From Desulfobacterales bacterium (GTDB lineage Bacteria; Desulfobacterota; Desulfobacteria; Desulfobacterales; JAEINQ01), in NCBI GenBank assembly GCA_016342285.1, contig JAEINQ010000022.1, positions 1-64,000 of the forward strand: 64,000 bases of DNA. The letters are read 5' to 3'. Position numbers and translations under genes: made by a program. Positions 1 through 8,716 of the stretch are shown here, one piece after another. The notes beneath the pieces were generated by a model. That model was not told the origin of the DNA. It saw only the letters and a list, made by a program, of their open reading frames with translations, and searched no databases. Each line of letters begins with the position of its first letter. Position 1 is the first letter of the stretch.

Positions 1-21
1 CTGCCCGAAGGGCATGGCACC

Positions 22-77
22 ATTTGTTCGGCCGGAGCGCCTACGGCGGTTTTTCGTAGGGGATCGGCCGAACAAAT
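22..77. repeat. Large intergenic hairpin at the left edge
   Basis: A 13-bp arm at 22-34 (ATTTGTTCGGCCG) is matched perfectly in reverse complement at 65-77. An inner stem (CCTACG/CGTAGG) is nested inside it. No run of T follows, so it is not a classical intrinsic terminator. Positions 78-214 hold no gene; around 105-140 there is a degenerate 'ctttgcg' periodic repeat of a kind seen again elsewhere in the window. Confidence 0.6.
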
Positions 78-214
78 CAATCCTGGATATCCTGGTATCC
101 TGTGCAAAAACTTTGCGATCTTTGCGGCTTTGCGGTGAACCAAATTTTGGTTGCGGCTATGCCACGCTAAGTCCTTTGTTTTGAAAAATGGCCTTTTTAC
201 CTGACTGTCAAATA

Positions 215-1636
215 TTACAGGGTGAATTTCAGGGTAAAACGGATCCGGCCGTCCTTTCGGTCCACGGTGGCAGCACTGATGGCTACCTGGGCAAAGCGCC
301 GATCCTGTTCCAGTCGCGTTTTCATATCGTTGACGGTATTGTAGGAATCGGTGCTTCCGGAGATGGTCATCTTGTCGGCTGCGATAACCATGGTCTCAAG
401 CACCACGTCGGTTTGTTCGGGAATCTGCTGACTGAGAAATGCCAAAATATCCGTTACCCGGTATCGCGTCATTTCGCCGTCTTCACCCAAGACGGATTGC
501 CCGGTCGACATGACTTGCTGACGCATCTGGAGAACCGGATCCACAATCCGGCTCACCTGGGGAAATGTTGTTTTAAAAATCTGCGAGATATGTTGGTCCA
601 GCGTCGCCAGGCGTCGGCCCAGGCGCTGGTTGTCGATGGCCAAATTAACAATGAACAGAACGGTCGCTACAAGTGCCAGAACGCCGGCTGAAACCAGGCG
701 TTTTCGGCGCATGGCCTGCGTTTTTTCAAACCGAAACGGGCCTCGACGAAAATTCAGTCCGGCAGAAGACTGGGCGCCCCACATGGCCAGGGCCAGCGCA
801 TGGCCCAATCCGCCATGTATGCGCTCTGCCATGGGAATTCCGGCGGCAGGGTCGACCCATTGGACCGGCAACCCGAGTTTTTCGGAAAGGGTTTCACCCA
901 TAAGCGGCAGGGCGGGCTCACCACCGGCGATCATGAGGCGGTCGGGATGAAAGTCGATACCGGTTGTTTCTTCGAGTCCGAACCAGGTTTGCCGAATGGC
1001 CCGGCACAGGGCCATTTCAGTCCCTGTTTTCGTCAGGTCTGCCGGAAACGGGCGGATCATGCAGATTTGGCCGCGGGTCAAGCCGAAAAGAACACTTGAC
1101 GGCGGGGTTTCCACCAGCAACAGAAGATCGCCGGAGACGTTGCCGCCTCCTGCCAGGTGGCGGGCCGTTCCGTAGCCGCCGGGCACAACCATCAGGGGAT
1201 CCATCCCGGCGGACTTCAGCATATCCAGGTATGCGCTTAACCTGGAACGCTCAATGGCTCCGGCCAACAGGGCCTTGGCGGTTGCGTGTCGAAAAGATTG
1301 AAAATCGATGATCAGGTCATCGACCGCCAGGGGCAGAATCGGTTCCATTTCATAGGGAAGAACCTGGCGGATCTTTCGTTCATCGGCAAAGGGCGCGGGC
1401 AGATTTCGAAAGGAAAATGCATCGGCCGGAACGGCTGCGATACAGGTGGCCCCGTTGATCTCGATTTTTTCCGCCACCGCGGCCAACGCAGCCGCAACGC
1501 CGGCCTCGGTTGCCCCCTCGTCGCCATAAGGGACATGCTCTGTTGCCAGCACTTCATGCCCGCGACGGCCCATTTTGATCAGAACAGCCGAAACAGCTTC
1601 TTTTCCGACTTCCAGGCCGAGGACCTTGTGGCTCAT
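215..1636 (-). CDS. gspL: Type II secretion inner-membrane protein GspL
   Basis: This 473-residue protein has a cytoplasmic actin/PilM-like N-terminal domain (about 1-305), a basic stretch followed by one transmembrane helix (about 314-333), and a periplasmic ferredoxin-like tail. That is the GspL architecture. GspL links the assembly ATPase GspE to the inner-membrane platform, and fits the neighbouring gspF, G-K, C and N. It starts MSHKVLGLEVG, and the reading frame is open throughout. It lies 332 bp downstream of gspF rather than tightly coupled. The usual partner gspM is not visible in the 214 bp that remain to the window edge. Family call is confident from architecture and context; primary sequence in this family is poorly conserved. 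Confidence 0.85.
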   Translation of the reverse strand: MSHKVLGLEVGKEAVSAVLIKMGRRGHEVLATEHVPYGDEGATEAGVAAALAAVAEKIEINGATCIAAVPADAFSFRNLPAPFADERKIRQVLPYEMEPILPLAVDDLIIDFQSFRHATAKALLAGAIERSRLSAYLDMLKSAGMDPLMVVPGGYGTARHLAGGGNVSGDLLLLVETPPSSVLFGLTRGQICMIRPFPADLTKTGTEMALCRAIRQTWFGLEETTGIDFHPDRLMIAGGEPALPLMGETLSEKLGLPVQWVDPAAGIPMAERIHGGLGHALALAMWGAQSSAGLNFRRGPFRFEKTQAMRRKRLVSAGVLALVATVLFIVNLAIDNQRLGRRLATLDQHISQIFKTTFPQVSRIVDPVLQMRQQVMSTGQSVLGEDGEMTRYRVTDILAFLSQQIPEQTDVVLETMVIAADKMTISGSTDSYNTVNDMKTRLEQDRRFAQVAISAATVDRKDGRIRFTLKFTL

Positions 1637-1968
1637 AGGGTCTCCCGGTTCGGTGTCGGGCTGTCGTGCGGCAGTCGGCGGTTGGCACCCATCTCAGTCT
1701 TCCCTCTTCAACTTAGGAACATGTTTGGCCAGCTTGCAATGGAAAAGAGTCCTTTTTACCTTAACGGTCTAACGCTGTCTAATGAAAACACAATTGCGAT
1801 GCGAATTTGTTGGCGGTCAGGTCGACCGCCAACAAGCTATTCCGTCTGCGATGGTCTGCGTCCGTCTGCGGTTCACAAATAAGTTGCTGCTTTAATATGA
1901 TTTATTTTTTTAACCTTCACGTATATTCGTCATCATATTTATGACGATGTGCACTTAGGGAAAACGCG
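1637..1968. other. gspF-gspL spacer with a perfect hairpin
   Basis: This is a 332-bp gap inside a co-oriented run of genes. It contains an 11-bp perfect inverted repeat (1807-1817 TTGTTGGCGGT and 1825-1835 ACCGCCAACAA, 7-nt loop) and a short 'gtctgcg' reiteration at 1846-1870. The rest is AT-rich with no credible reading frame. It may separate gspL transcription from gspF. Confidence 0.5.
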
Positions 1969-3186
1969 TTAGCGAACCAGTTGGTTCATTTCCAGGATCG
2001 GCAAACAGATGGACAAAACGACAAATCCCACCATCGCGCCCATGACCAGAATCATCACAGGCTCCAGCATGGCCGTCAGGGCCAGCACGCGTGATTCCAC
2101 TTCCTGTTCGAAAACAGTGGTGATCCGACCGAGCATGGTTTCCAGTTCGCCACTTTGTTCACCCACCTGGATCATCTGAAGCGCCAGGGGAGGGAACACG
2201 CCCGATACCGAAAGCGCCTCAGACAGGCCCTGGCCTTTGCCGACATTGCTCGCTGCTTCCTCAATGGCGTCAAAATAGAGACGGTTGCCGGCGATGTTTT
2301 TCACGATATTCAAAGCCGAGATAAGGGTCACCCCGTTTTCCAGCAGGGAGCCGAGGGTCCGTGTCACACGGGCGGTGATCAGCTTCCGGTTCAACGCTCC
2401 GATTCCGGGGACCGCGAGCAATAAATTGTCTAAAAACCGTCGGCCCTTGTCCGTTCGCGACAGCCCCCTGAACACCAGCAGGCCGAATAGAATAGCCAAA
2501 ATACCGGCCCACCAATAGGTTTGGCTCATTTTGCTAATGAAAATCAGAGCCCGCGTCGGGCCCGGCAGCACTTGATTCATTTCAGAAAAGATTTTCGTAA
2601 TGCCAGGGACGATATAGACCAGCAAGAAGAACAGAACCATGACACCGACCATGGTCATCAATACCGGATACGCCAGTGCCGATCGAAGCCGGTTTCTCAG
2701 CGCTTCCTGCTTTTCAGCGATATCCGCCAACCTCTCCAGCACGATTTCAAGGGTTCCCGAGCTTTCACCGGCCTGAACCATGCTGAGATACACCGGGGGG
2801 AAAAGATCAGGATAAAGGGACAACGCACCGGCAAAGCTGTTGCCTTCCACGATGGCGTCCTTGATCCGGGTCATTCGTGTCTTGAAGGTGTGGGAAACGG
2901 TTTGGGGAATCAGCGACTCGAGGGCCGCAACCAGAGGGAAACCGGCACCGGTCAGGGTGGCCAGTTGCCGGGTCATGGCGGTCACCTCCGAAGGCCTCAC
3001 CCGTTTGAACTGCCACGAAATAGACGGGCTGGAAGCCTTGGCGGCCATCTCCACTTCCTTCAAGGCCACGGGAAAAACCCCTGCGGCCCGAAGTTTCTGG
3101 CGGGCCGTCGGCGGGCCGTCGGCATCCACGACCCCTCGGGTTTTTCTGCCTTGGGCATCAAGGGCGCTGTATTCGTATACCGGCAT
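1969..3186 (-). CDS. gspF: Type II secretion inner-membrane platform protein GspF
   Basis: A 405-residue polytopic protein when begun at MPVYEYSALD, the usual GspF N-terminus. The frame is open for another 145 codons upstream, but that extension is low complexity and crosses repeats, so I reject it. Two T2SSF helical domains are visible: about 70-190 (with 'VTAMTRQLATLTGAGFPL') and about 270-395. Three hydrophobic helices occur, near 170-190, 225-240 and 375-400. GspF forms the core of the inner-membrane platform that GspE acts on to drive pseudopilus assembly. Transcription runs toward gspL; the upstream neighbour gspN is divergent. Confidence 0.95.
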   Translation of the reverse strand: MPVYEYSALDAQGRKTRGVVDADGPPTARQKLRAAGVFPVALKEVEMAAKASSPSISWQFKRVRPSEVTAMTRQLATLTGAGFPLVAALESLIPQTVSHTFKTRMTRIKDAIVEGNSFAGALSLYPDLFPPVYLSMVQAGESSGTLEIVLERLADIAEKQEALRNRLRSALAYPVLMTMVGVMVLFFLLVYIVPGITKIFSEMNQVLPGPTRALIFISKMSQTYWWAGILAILFGLLVFRGLSRTDKGRRFLDNLLLAVPGIGALNRKLITARVTRTLGSLLENGVTLISALNIVKNIAGNRLYFDAIEEAASNVGKGQGLSEALSVSGVFPPLALQMIQVGEQSGELETMLGRITTVFEQEVESRVLALTAMLEPVMILVMGAMVGFVVLSICLPILEMNQLVR

Positions 3187-3350
3187 GGGCGCGATAATTT
3201 CGGGGTCAAGGGTGAAAATGTAATATCTTGAAATTTGGGATTTAATACCAATAAACGCGTCCGAACTCAAGGTTTTTGCATATAGCCGGGACGGTGGAAG
3301 GCTGAAGGGGGAAGGCTGAAGGCTGAAGAAAAAAGTCTCTTTTGCCCTGA

Positions 3351-3414
3351 CCGTTGAACCCATGAACCCGCCTGAGGCGGGCAAGCCCTTGAACTCTCGA
3401 ACCCTGAAATCGTA
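3351..3414. repeat. Degenerate TTGAACCC-type tandem repeat
   Basis: The gspF-gspN spacer contains repeated pieces of the form 'TTGAACCC / cTTGAACtc / tCGAACCC', interrupted by a small palindrome (CCGCCTGAGGCGG). A related run is found at 19231-19271 before batD. These look like members of one dispersed family of roughly 9-bp units. Confidence 0.5.
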
Positions 3415-3512
3415 GATCCTTGTCACCGACCGAGTTTCCCTGTATGTGGAAAGGCTGCAACAATATGGTTCGAGAGAGAGACAACAACCCACCTGCCCGC
3501 GGAGTCCATGGC

Positions 3513-4226
3513 ATGACGAACAAAAAAGTGATGCCGAGATTGGTGAAAACCTTCGGCTACACGCTGTACGCGGGTTTGGTGGCGGCCCTTTTTTTATTTT
3601 TGTTGTTCCCTTCCCAGGCAATGGAATCCTATGCCGCCAGGCGATTCAACAAAGCCTTTCCGTATCTTTCCCTATCTCTGACCGATCTGCGGCCGATTCT
3701 GTTTGGTTTGGCAATGGATCGCGCCGTCATTTCCTTGTCGGCGCTTCCGGGCCAACCGGTCTTTGAAACTGAAAAGGTCCGCATCAAACTGCGGATTCAA
3801 GGTCTGACTCAAGACCGATGGTGGCTTGAACTGGCGGGACGGACCGGCAAGGGAACGATCCGCGGCAGGTTCCTTTATGACAATTCTACCGCCAAGATAA
3901 AAATTCGAATCGACGGCGGTAAATTTCAGGTACCCAAGCCGGTCTTGGGTATCAAGCAGGTGGTTGTCCGCCATGCTGATGCGGACATGACCATTGAAGC
4001 ACAAACCGTCCGGCTGCTGGGGCTCAATGTTTTGTCCGACAAGGGCGCTGCGGCGTTTACGGGATCGATTTTTGTTGAAAAGCAGCGGCCTGATCGCAGT
4101 CGTTTAGACCTGAAGGGGTCGGTGGCGGGGGTCCGTAACGGCGTGACCCTTAAAAACAAGATCGGTATTTCGGTCACCGGCTCGCTCATGGAACCGAAAA
4201 TTCGCCTCTCCGGCGTGACCCGGTGA
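3513..4226 (+). CDS. gspN: Type II secretion protein GspN
   Basis: A 237-residue protein with one N-terminal transmembrane anchor (about 11-30, 'YAGLVAALFLFLLFP') followed by a beta-rich periplasmic domain, the layout of the GspN family. I start it at MTNKKVMPRL because a GGAG lies about nine bases upstream; the longer upstream frame has no such site. GspN is an accessory inner-membrane component found in many deltaproteobacterial type II systems. It is transcribed away from gspF and in the same direction as gspC, with a 300-bp repeat-filled gap between them. Sequence similarity in this family is weak, so the call leans on topology and context. Confidence 0.75.
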   Translation: MTNKKVMPRLVKTFGYTLYAGLVAALFLFLLFPSQAMESYAARRFNKAFPYLSLSLTDLRPILFGLAMDRAVISLSALPGQPVFETEKVRIKLRIQGLTQDRWWLELAGRTGKGTIRGRFLYDNSTAKIKIRIDGGKFQVPKPVLGIKQVVVRHADADMTIEAQTVRLLGLNVLSDKGAAAFTGSIFVEKQRPDRSRLDLKGSVAGVRNGVTLKNKIGISVTGSLMEPKIRLSGVTR

Positions 4227-4301
4227 CTGGTTTGTCTTTGGAAAAGAGGCAAAAGAGCCTGGCTCTGGATTGCCCTAAAGAGGCCAAGTGAGCCTGATAA
4301 T

Positions 4302-4345
4302 AGTGTGGAGTGACTAAGCTAATGAGTCGCTGCGCTTCGCCTATT
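4302..4345. repeat. GTGGAGT / TCGCT..GCTTCG dispersed repeat, copy 1
   Basis: A stretch starting 'tgtggagtgactaa' and continuing 'gagtcgctgcgcttcgcc' resembles segments at 52806-52830 and 58994-59016. An inverted partial match ('ttagtccaca') lies at 4374-4383. Together with the next repeat this fills the 300-bp gspN-gspC gap, which shows no gene. Confidence 0.45.
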
Positions 4346-4444
4346 TTCTATAACTTGCAGAATTTATTAACTTTAGTCCACATAAGCGTTAGCTCAATTT
4401 AGCCACTTGCGAAAAGTTGTCTCGACATAACCAATTGTCTCTGA

Positions 4445-4468
4445 CCACGCCCGCAGGACGTGGGTTCC
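4445..4468. repeat. CCACGCCC..AGGACGTGG dispersed repeat, copy 1
   Basis: This 24-bp motif reads CCACGCCCGCAGGACGTGGG and then TTCC. It recurs with one to three changes at 21817-21839 and 25424-25447. Its ends are self-complementary (CCACG/CGTGG), so it can fold into a hairpin. All three copies are intergenic and sit 50-230 bp upstream of a rightward gene. Confidence 0.7.
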
Positions 4469-4526
4469 AACTTCGACTTGAACCATGTAGTTGGGCACGC
4501 CACCCATAGCTCGGAATGGTAAAGCG

Positions 4527-5462
4527 ATGAACCCTGGGTTCTACCGGACCATGATAAGACTGACCCTTTTGACGCTGGTGCTCTTTTTCGCCGTGTCCGG
4601 GTTTTATTGGGCGGTGTCCGCAGGCATCCAACGATACCTGGATGATTATCCCTTTCAGGTCGTTGACCCTGGCATGATTTCTCCGCCCGTGACGAAAGAT
4701 ACTGCAGGGAAGGCTGGCGATGCCGGCGCCGGGGGACTTTCCCATCCGCCTCGAAAAACCGGCCAAAGGGCGGAAAAACCAGGCCGACATCCCATCGAGA
4801 CTGAACTCCTGCTTCTGGGAACGGTGGCTGGTGATCCCAACGTCTCCTTTGCCATCATCAAAGACAGATCCCTGGGGGACCAGGGACTCTACAGGCTCGG
4901 TCAATCCATTCGAGGGGGCGTCATCGCTGAGATTCTCAGGGAGAAAGTGATCATTGTCAGTGGCAATAGACGATTTGTGCTGAGCGTCCGGGATGATGAT
5001 GCCCAAGGCCTCAATGAAGGGGGCGGTGCCGTTGGGGTGGCAGTCGACGACATTCGTAACGCCTTGGACCATGTGGATCAGGCGCTGTCCCAGATTGACG
5101 TGCAACCTTACGATGCGGGTGGCATAAAAGGGCTCGAAATCACCAACGTCGCCCCGGGTTCAATCTTCGACCGGTTCGGGCTGCGCCGGGGAGATATTCT
5201 TCAAGGCGTCAACAATGTGTCGATTCAAAACCCACAGATCTTTGTCGATCTATTCGTCCAGATGAAATCCCTTCCCGTCAGCCTTTCCTTTGAAAGCCTG
5301 GATGAAGAGGCCGTGGGGGTATTGACCCGATTTAATCCCGCAGCCAAAGGGATCGGCACCCAAGTGGCCTCAGTGGTGAAAAAAATGAAATCCGGGCAGG
5401 ACATCGACCTGGAATTCATCCGGGCAGGAGAGGCCCAAAGGAAAACCTATCGGATCGAGTGA
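4527..5462 (+). CDS. gspC: Type II secretion protein GspC with PDZ domain
   Basis: A 311-residue protein: a short cytoplasmic N-terminus, one transmembrane helix (about 10-30), a Pro/Gly-rich linker, the GspC homology region (about 85-155, 'LLLGTVAGDPNVSFAIIKD') and a PDZ domain (about 195-260, 'GLEITNVAPGSIFDRFGLRRGD'). GspC connects the inner-membrane platform to the secretin GspD and helps recruit substrates. The start is uncertain: MNPGFYRTM (used here) or the methionine eight codons later; no strong ribosome site is visible. It is convergent with gspK, which is unusual because gspC normally heads the operon in the same direction. Confidence 0.9.
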   Translation: MNPGFYRTMIRLTLLTLVLFFAVSGFYWAVSAGIQRYLDDYPFQVVDPGMISPPVTKDTAGKAGDAGAGGLSHPPRKTGQRAEKPGRHPIETELLLLGTVAGDPNVSFAIIKDRSLGDQGLYRLGQSIRGGVIAEILREKVIIVSGNRRFVLSVRDDDAQGLNEGGGAVGVAVDDIRNALDHVDQALSQIDVQPYDAGGIKGLEITNVAPGSIFDRFGLRRGDILQGVNNVSIQNPQIFVDLFVQMKSLPVSLSFESLDEEAVGVLTRFNPAAKGIGTQVASVVKKMKSGQDIDLEFIRAGEAQRKTYRIE

Positions 5463-5541
5463 TGCGGTTAATATAACCATAATTAAGGAATCGATTATTA
5501 AGGCATGGGGCACGGGCCAGGTTCGCCATCCCCGGCCGGCG

Positions 5542-6633
5542 TCATGAAATCTCCCAGGACAGGACCCGGCAGGTGTTTTTTCCCGATGTTTTCTCCGTAA
5601 CCCGCTCCACAACGGCCGTTACCGTAAGTTGAACCGGATCGATGATGGCTGTGGTCCGAATGCGGAACAGGTTGCTGGTGACGGTGATCAGGGTGGCGGG
5701 GATGGTCAGGTCAGCGCATCCCGGCGCGTTGCGATACCATGTGGGGGAGGCCAGTGTGGCCATGGCCTCGTCTCCTTTTTCTTTTTCCAGGGTTGTCCGA
5801 TATTCGAAAATGGACGGGGCCAGGTCCTGGTGGATTTCAGGGAGCAGGGCGGTCAGCACGGTCAAAGGGGCGGTGTTGATGTTCACCTTACCGTCAAAGG
5901 AAAGACGGTCGCCGTCTTTGGCAACCATGCCATGGACGGTGAGAAAATTCTTGATGCCGGGCAGTTCCGATGTCCCGTAAAAAAGCGCCGGCGTTATTCC
6001 CCGGATCATCAGCAGTTCGCCGATGTGGTCGATTTTGCCGTTCCGGCACGCGTAAGGCGGCTCTAAATCCTGGTAATACAGGGTTTCGGCGCCGTAAAGA
6101 CCGGTGACGGCGTCGTCATCGCCGCCGTCGAGCCAGTCCTTGATGGCATCGGTGATGGCCGCTGGCGATTCGATCTCCGTACCCTCCAGCAAATCCCCCA
6201 TGGGTTCCAAAAATCGCTGCCAGAGAAACATCTGTTCCGGATTCAATTCGTTTCCGCCCGGCGATTTGACCAGGGCGTTGACCTGGATTCGGCTTCGCTC
6301 GTCGATGATTTCCATGCCGACCCGGCCGGTATCAAAGGGGAGGGCATTAAGCAGTTCTGTTTGAATCTCTCCGTCGGCCCAGGTATCTAGATGACAATCC
6401 ACGGGAGGGACTTGGGGGTCGGCGGAAAGCAAGGCCATGGCAGCGTGCACGCCGGAAGTGGCCATCTGCACCAGGGCATGGCGATCCCGGCCGGTGGCCG
6501 TGGTCACCACCGATGCCCGAATGCGGCGGTTGGCCTCAAGGGAAACGGCAATGAGGACCGCCATCACCCCCAGCACCAGTAACAGGGCCACCCCGTTCTG
6601 GTTGTTCAGTATTTTTTTTGCGCTGCCCGCCAT
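5542..6633 (-). CDS. gspK: Type II secretion minor pseudopilin GspK
   Basis: A 363-residue minor pseudopilin. The N-terminus carries the hydrophobic pseudopilin helix ('GVALLLVLGVMAVLIAVS', about 14-32) after a short basic leader with Gly at the cleavage position. The large globular domain follows, with the acidic calcium-site type segment ('DWLDGGDDDAVTG', about 165-180). GspK caps the pseudopilus tip together with GspI and GspJ. The start is 10 bp after the gspJ stop, so the two are probably translated together. The 79 bp after the stop separates it from convergent gspC. Confidence 0.92.
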   Translation of the reverse strand: MAGSAKKILNNQNGVALLLVLGVMAVLIAVSLEANRRIRASVVTTATGRDRHALVQMATSGVHAAMALLSADPQVPPVDCHLDTWADGEIQTELLNALPFDTGRVGMEIIDERSRIQVNALVKSPGGNELNPEQMFLWQRFLEPMGDLLEGTEIESPAAITDAIKDWLDGGDDDAVTGLYGAETLYYQDLEPPYACRNGKIDHIGELLMIRGITPALFYGTSELPGIKNFLTVHGMVAKDGDRLSFDGKVNINTAPLTVLTALLPEIHQDLAPSIFEYRTTLEKEKGDEAMATLASPTWYRNAPGCADLTIPATLITVTSNLFRIRTTAIIDPVQLTVTAVVERVTEKTSGKNTCRVLSWEIS

Positions 6634-6643
6634 GGCCTCGACA

Positions 6644-7378
6644 TCACTCTTTCTTGTCCCGGTAGATGGGAAAAACGATCATGGTTTCAAACCGCTTCGG
6701 CGCCTCTTCATTACCGATCTTCAAATCAATTGAGATGGCCCGCGGGGTGGCAAAGCCAACATCGTCTGATTCCGAATCCCATTGCTCGTGGGTTTGCCCG
6801 TCCTGATCGTAAAAAATAAAGGTCAGTTCCCGTACCCCTTCACAAAGGATCGGGTCCGTTGGTCTGGGTTCCGGTGTTTCATACGGGAAAAGAATGTCGG
6901 CCCGCCGGATGACATACGGAGGCGAGCCGTTTTGGCTATCCAGGTAATAGAGGATCTGCGCGATGCCGTTTCGGGTTTCATCGGCCATGGGCAAGTGACT
7001 GCGTGCGGTGAATCGGAGTCCGGAAAACGGGGCGGCAGGATCGCTGGTCGTGGCGACCATTCGGTAGGGATCGGGTTCCGAATTGGGTTCGGGGTCGATA
7101 TAGGCCGGCCTCCGGGCAATGACCAGGCCCTGAAGATCCATGATCATCCGGCTCAAACAGATCTCAGCCACTTCGTAATCGACAATATCATCCGTGACGG
7201 CCCGGGTGGTTTTGGAGACTGTCGCCCATGCACCATAGATCGTTGTAAAAAGGATGCCGAGAATCAATATGGCCAGAAGAATCTCCATCAGGGTGAACCC
7301 AGAGGGCATGGATCGGCATGTTCCGCCACGGGGCTGTTTGATGGGTTTTTGGGGCCGTTGTTGGGTCGTTGTTGTCAT
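6644..7378 (-). CDS. gspJ: Type II secretion minor pseudopilin GspJ
   Basis: A minor pseudopilin of about 244 residues with the prepilin peptidase signature PSG|FTLMEILLAILI near residue 25, followed by the hydrophobic helix and a globular domain. I place the start at ATG 7378 (MTTTTQQ). A GTG at 7414 is in frame, but it falls inside the hairpin repeat that fills the gspI-gspJ spacer. GspJ belongs to the tip complex with GspI and GspK. It lies between gspI and gspK in one leftward unit. Confidence 0.9.
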   Translation of the reverse strand: MTTTTQQRPQKPIKQPRGGTCRSMPSGFTLMEILLAILILGILFTTIYGAWATVSKTTRAVTDDIVDYEVAEICLSRMIMDLQGLVIARRPAYIDPEPNSEPDPYRMVATTSDPAAPFSGLRFTARSHLPMADETRNGIAQILYYLDSQNGSPPYVIRRADILFPYETPEPRPTDPILCEGVRELTFIFYDQDGQTHEQWDSESDDVGFATPRAISIDLKIGNEEAPKRFETMIVFPIYRDKKE

Positions 7379-7403
7379 TGTGTTGGACAATATCCTGCTG
7401 GCG

Positions 7404-7480
7404 GTAATCTCCACCCCCAGAGGGAGTGTTCTCAGCCAAGCCCCTCAGAAGGGGGGGCGAAATGATCAATATCCAATGCC
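7404..7480 (-). repeat. SD-type hairpin repeat, copy A
   Basis: Read on the minus strand this is GGCATTGGATATTGATCATT, then a C6..GGGG hairpin, 'cttggctgag', a second CCCTCTGGGGG arm, and ends GTGGAGATTAC. It aligns by eye with 29155-29262 and, more loosely, with 40424-40519 and 48592-48687. It begins at the gspI stop codon and makes up nearly all of the gspI-gspJ spacer. Confidence 0.65.
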
Positions 7481-7881
7481 TATTCCTCCATCCGGTAAGT
7501 CCGCAGGGTAAACGTCTGGCCGCTACTTTCCAGCGACACCTTGACTTCGAGCCTGTTGATTGGTGACACCGTGATGCCGGACATTTCAAAGGGAATCGCT
7601 TCCATATCGGCTTTCCAGGCATAGGCCGGATTCTGATTTTCAAACCGGCCGCTATCGGTGTAAGGGGCTTCGTGTCCGCCGGTGATCAGTTCACCCAGTT
7701 TTTGCTGGGCCAGCAGGGGCGCAACGGCATTGAAGCGGGCCGAGGCCTCCATGGCCATGGTTTGCGCCCCCATTCGAAACACACTGACCAACACCACCGC
7801 CATAACGGACAGGGCCATCATGACCTCAAGAAGGGTAAATCCACGGGCGTTGATCGGGTTTGCGGGGTTCGGTGGTATCAT
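7480..7881 (-). CDS. gspI: Type II secretion minor pseudopilin GspI
   Basis: A 133-residue protein with a classic type IV prepilin leader: NARG|FTLLEVMMALSVMAVVL, cleavage Gly at about 14 and Glu at +5. The helix is followed by a small GspI/GspJ-type globular domain. GspI nucleates the pseudopilus tip. It starts 18 bp after gspH ends, consistent with one transcript. Confidence 0.93.
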   Translation of the reverse strand: MIPPNPANPINARGFTLLEVMMALSVMAVVLVSVFRMGAQTMAMEASARFNAVAPLLAQQKLGELITGGHEAPYTDSGRFENQNPAYAWKADMEAIPFEMSGITVSPINRLEVKVSLESSGQTFTLRTYRMEE

Positions 7882-7899
7882 GTTGCCAAAGGGATTGGG

Positions 7900-8415
7900 T
7901 TAAGGGGTTATGGTGTGCCGATCAGCCAGGGCCACCTGACCTTCATATTGCCGGGAATGGGGAAGAAACGGTTCGATGGATATGGAGATAGGCCGATCCT
8001 GATTCTCGGCCAGATGGATCATCGCCATACCCGAATAGCCTGCCGGATAGAAACGGATGACAGCCTGTCCTTCTGATACCATTGTCTTTCCGGGCAACTC
8101 CACGCCCTGGATCCGAACCTTTCCGGACAAGGTTATGCCGGCGTCAACCGCCGATTGGATTTCGACATCGGACATGGCGTCATGGGTCCACCACATTTTC
8201 TGGGCGTCCAGGTCCAGGTGTAGTGCATGGCGGTGTTGGCTGCGCAAGGCGTCGGTTTTGAGTTGCTGGACGGTCAGGCGAATCCAGCGCGATGCCCGAT
8301 CCGTGTCATCAGCCTGACGCCGGCTTTCAAACCGGGGAATGGCAAAGGCCAGTACAATGCCCATCAGGGCGACAACCAGTGTCAGTTCGAGCAGGGTAAA
8401 GCCTTTTTCACCCAT
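7900..8415 (-). CDS. gspH: Type II secretion minor pseudopilin GspH
   Basis: A 171-residue pseudopilin when started at MGEKGFTLLELTLVVALMG. The prepilin cleavage site (G|FTLLE) is then only four residues from the start, as usual for the family. The frame is open for 79 more codons upstream, but these would bury the leader and are rejected. GspH links the minor tip to the major pseudopilin GspG. A 301-bp AT-rich spacer separates it from gspG; it holds no gene, only a small ACAAA-taa-TTTGT inverted repeat near 8491. Confidence 0.9.
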   Translation of the reverse strand: MGEKGFTLLELTLVVALMGIVLAFAIPRFESRRQADDTDRASRWIRLTVQQLKTDALRSQHRHALHLDLDAQKMWWTHDAMSDVEIQSAVDAGITLSGKVRIQGVELPGKTMVSEGQAVIRFYPAGYSGMAMIHLAENQDRPISISIEPFLPHSRQYEGQVALADRHTITP

Positions 8416-8716
8416 TTCATTGCCATTCGCGGCATCACTCAACCCCAAAGTTGCATAAACAACATGGCAAAAAAAGGGTAGAGGGCCGATATTACAAATA
8501 ATTTGTGTAAATTTGTATGTTTTTAGGTTCCCACTCACGGTACATCCAGCTGATTGGGCCATAAATTTGCCATATTGTTTACCCTGCGGGAAAATCGGAG
8601 AACTCCAGATTCTGCGTTGAAAAGGGATCGCAGTAAAGGACGGCAGCGTCACCTTTTTCGCTTTGGCTCAGGAGCCCTCCAGCATTTGCATCGTTAGGGT
8701 CAATGCAGCCAAAGGC

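Noticed and set aside
3187-3621. N-terminal extension of GspF by 145 residues
   Set aside because: It crosses intergenic repeats, has no family similarity, and MPVYEYSALD is the normal GspF start.
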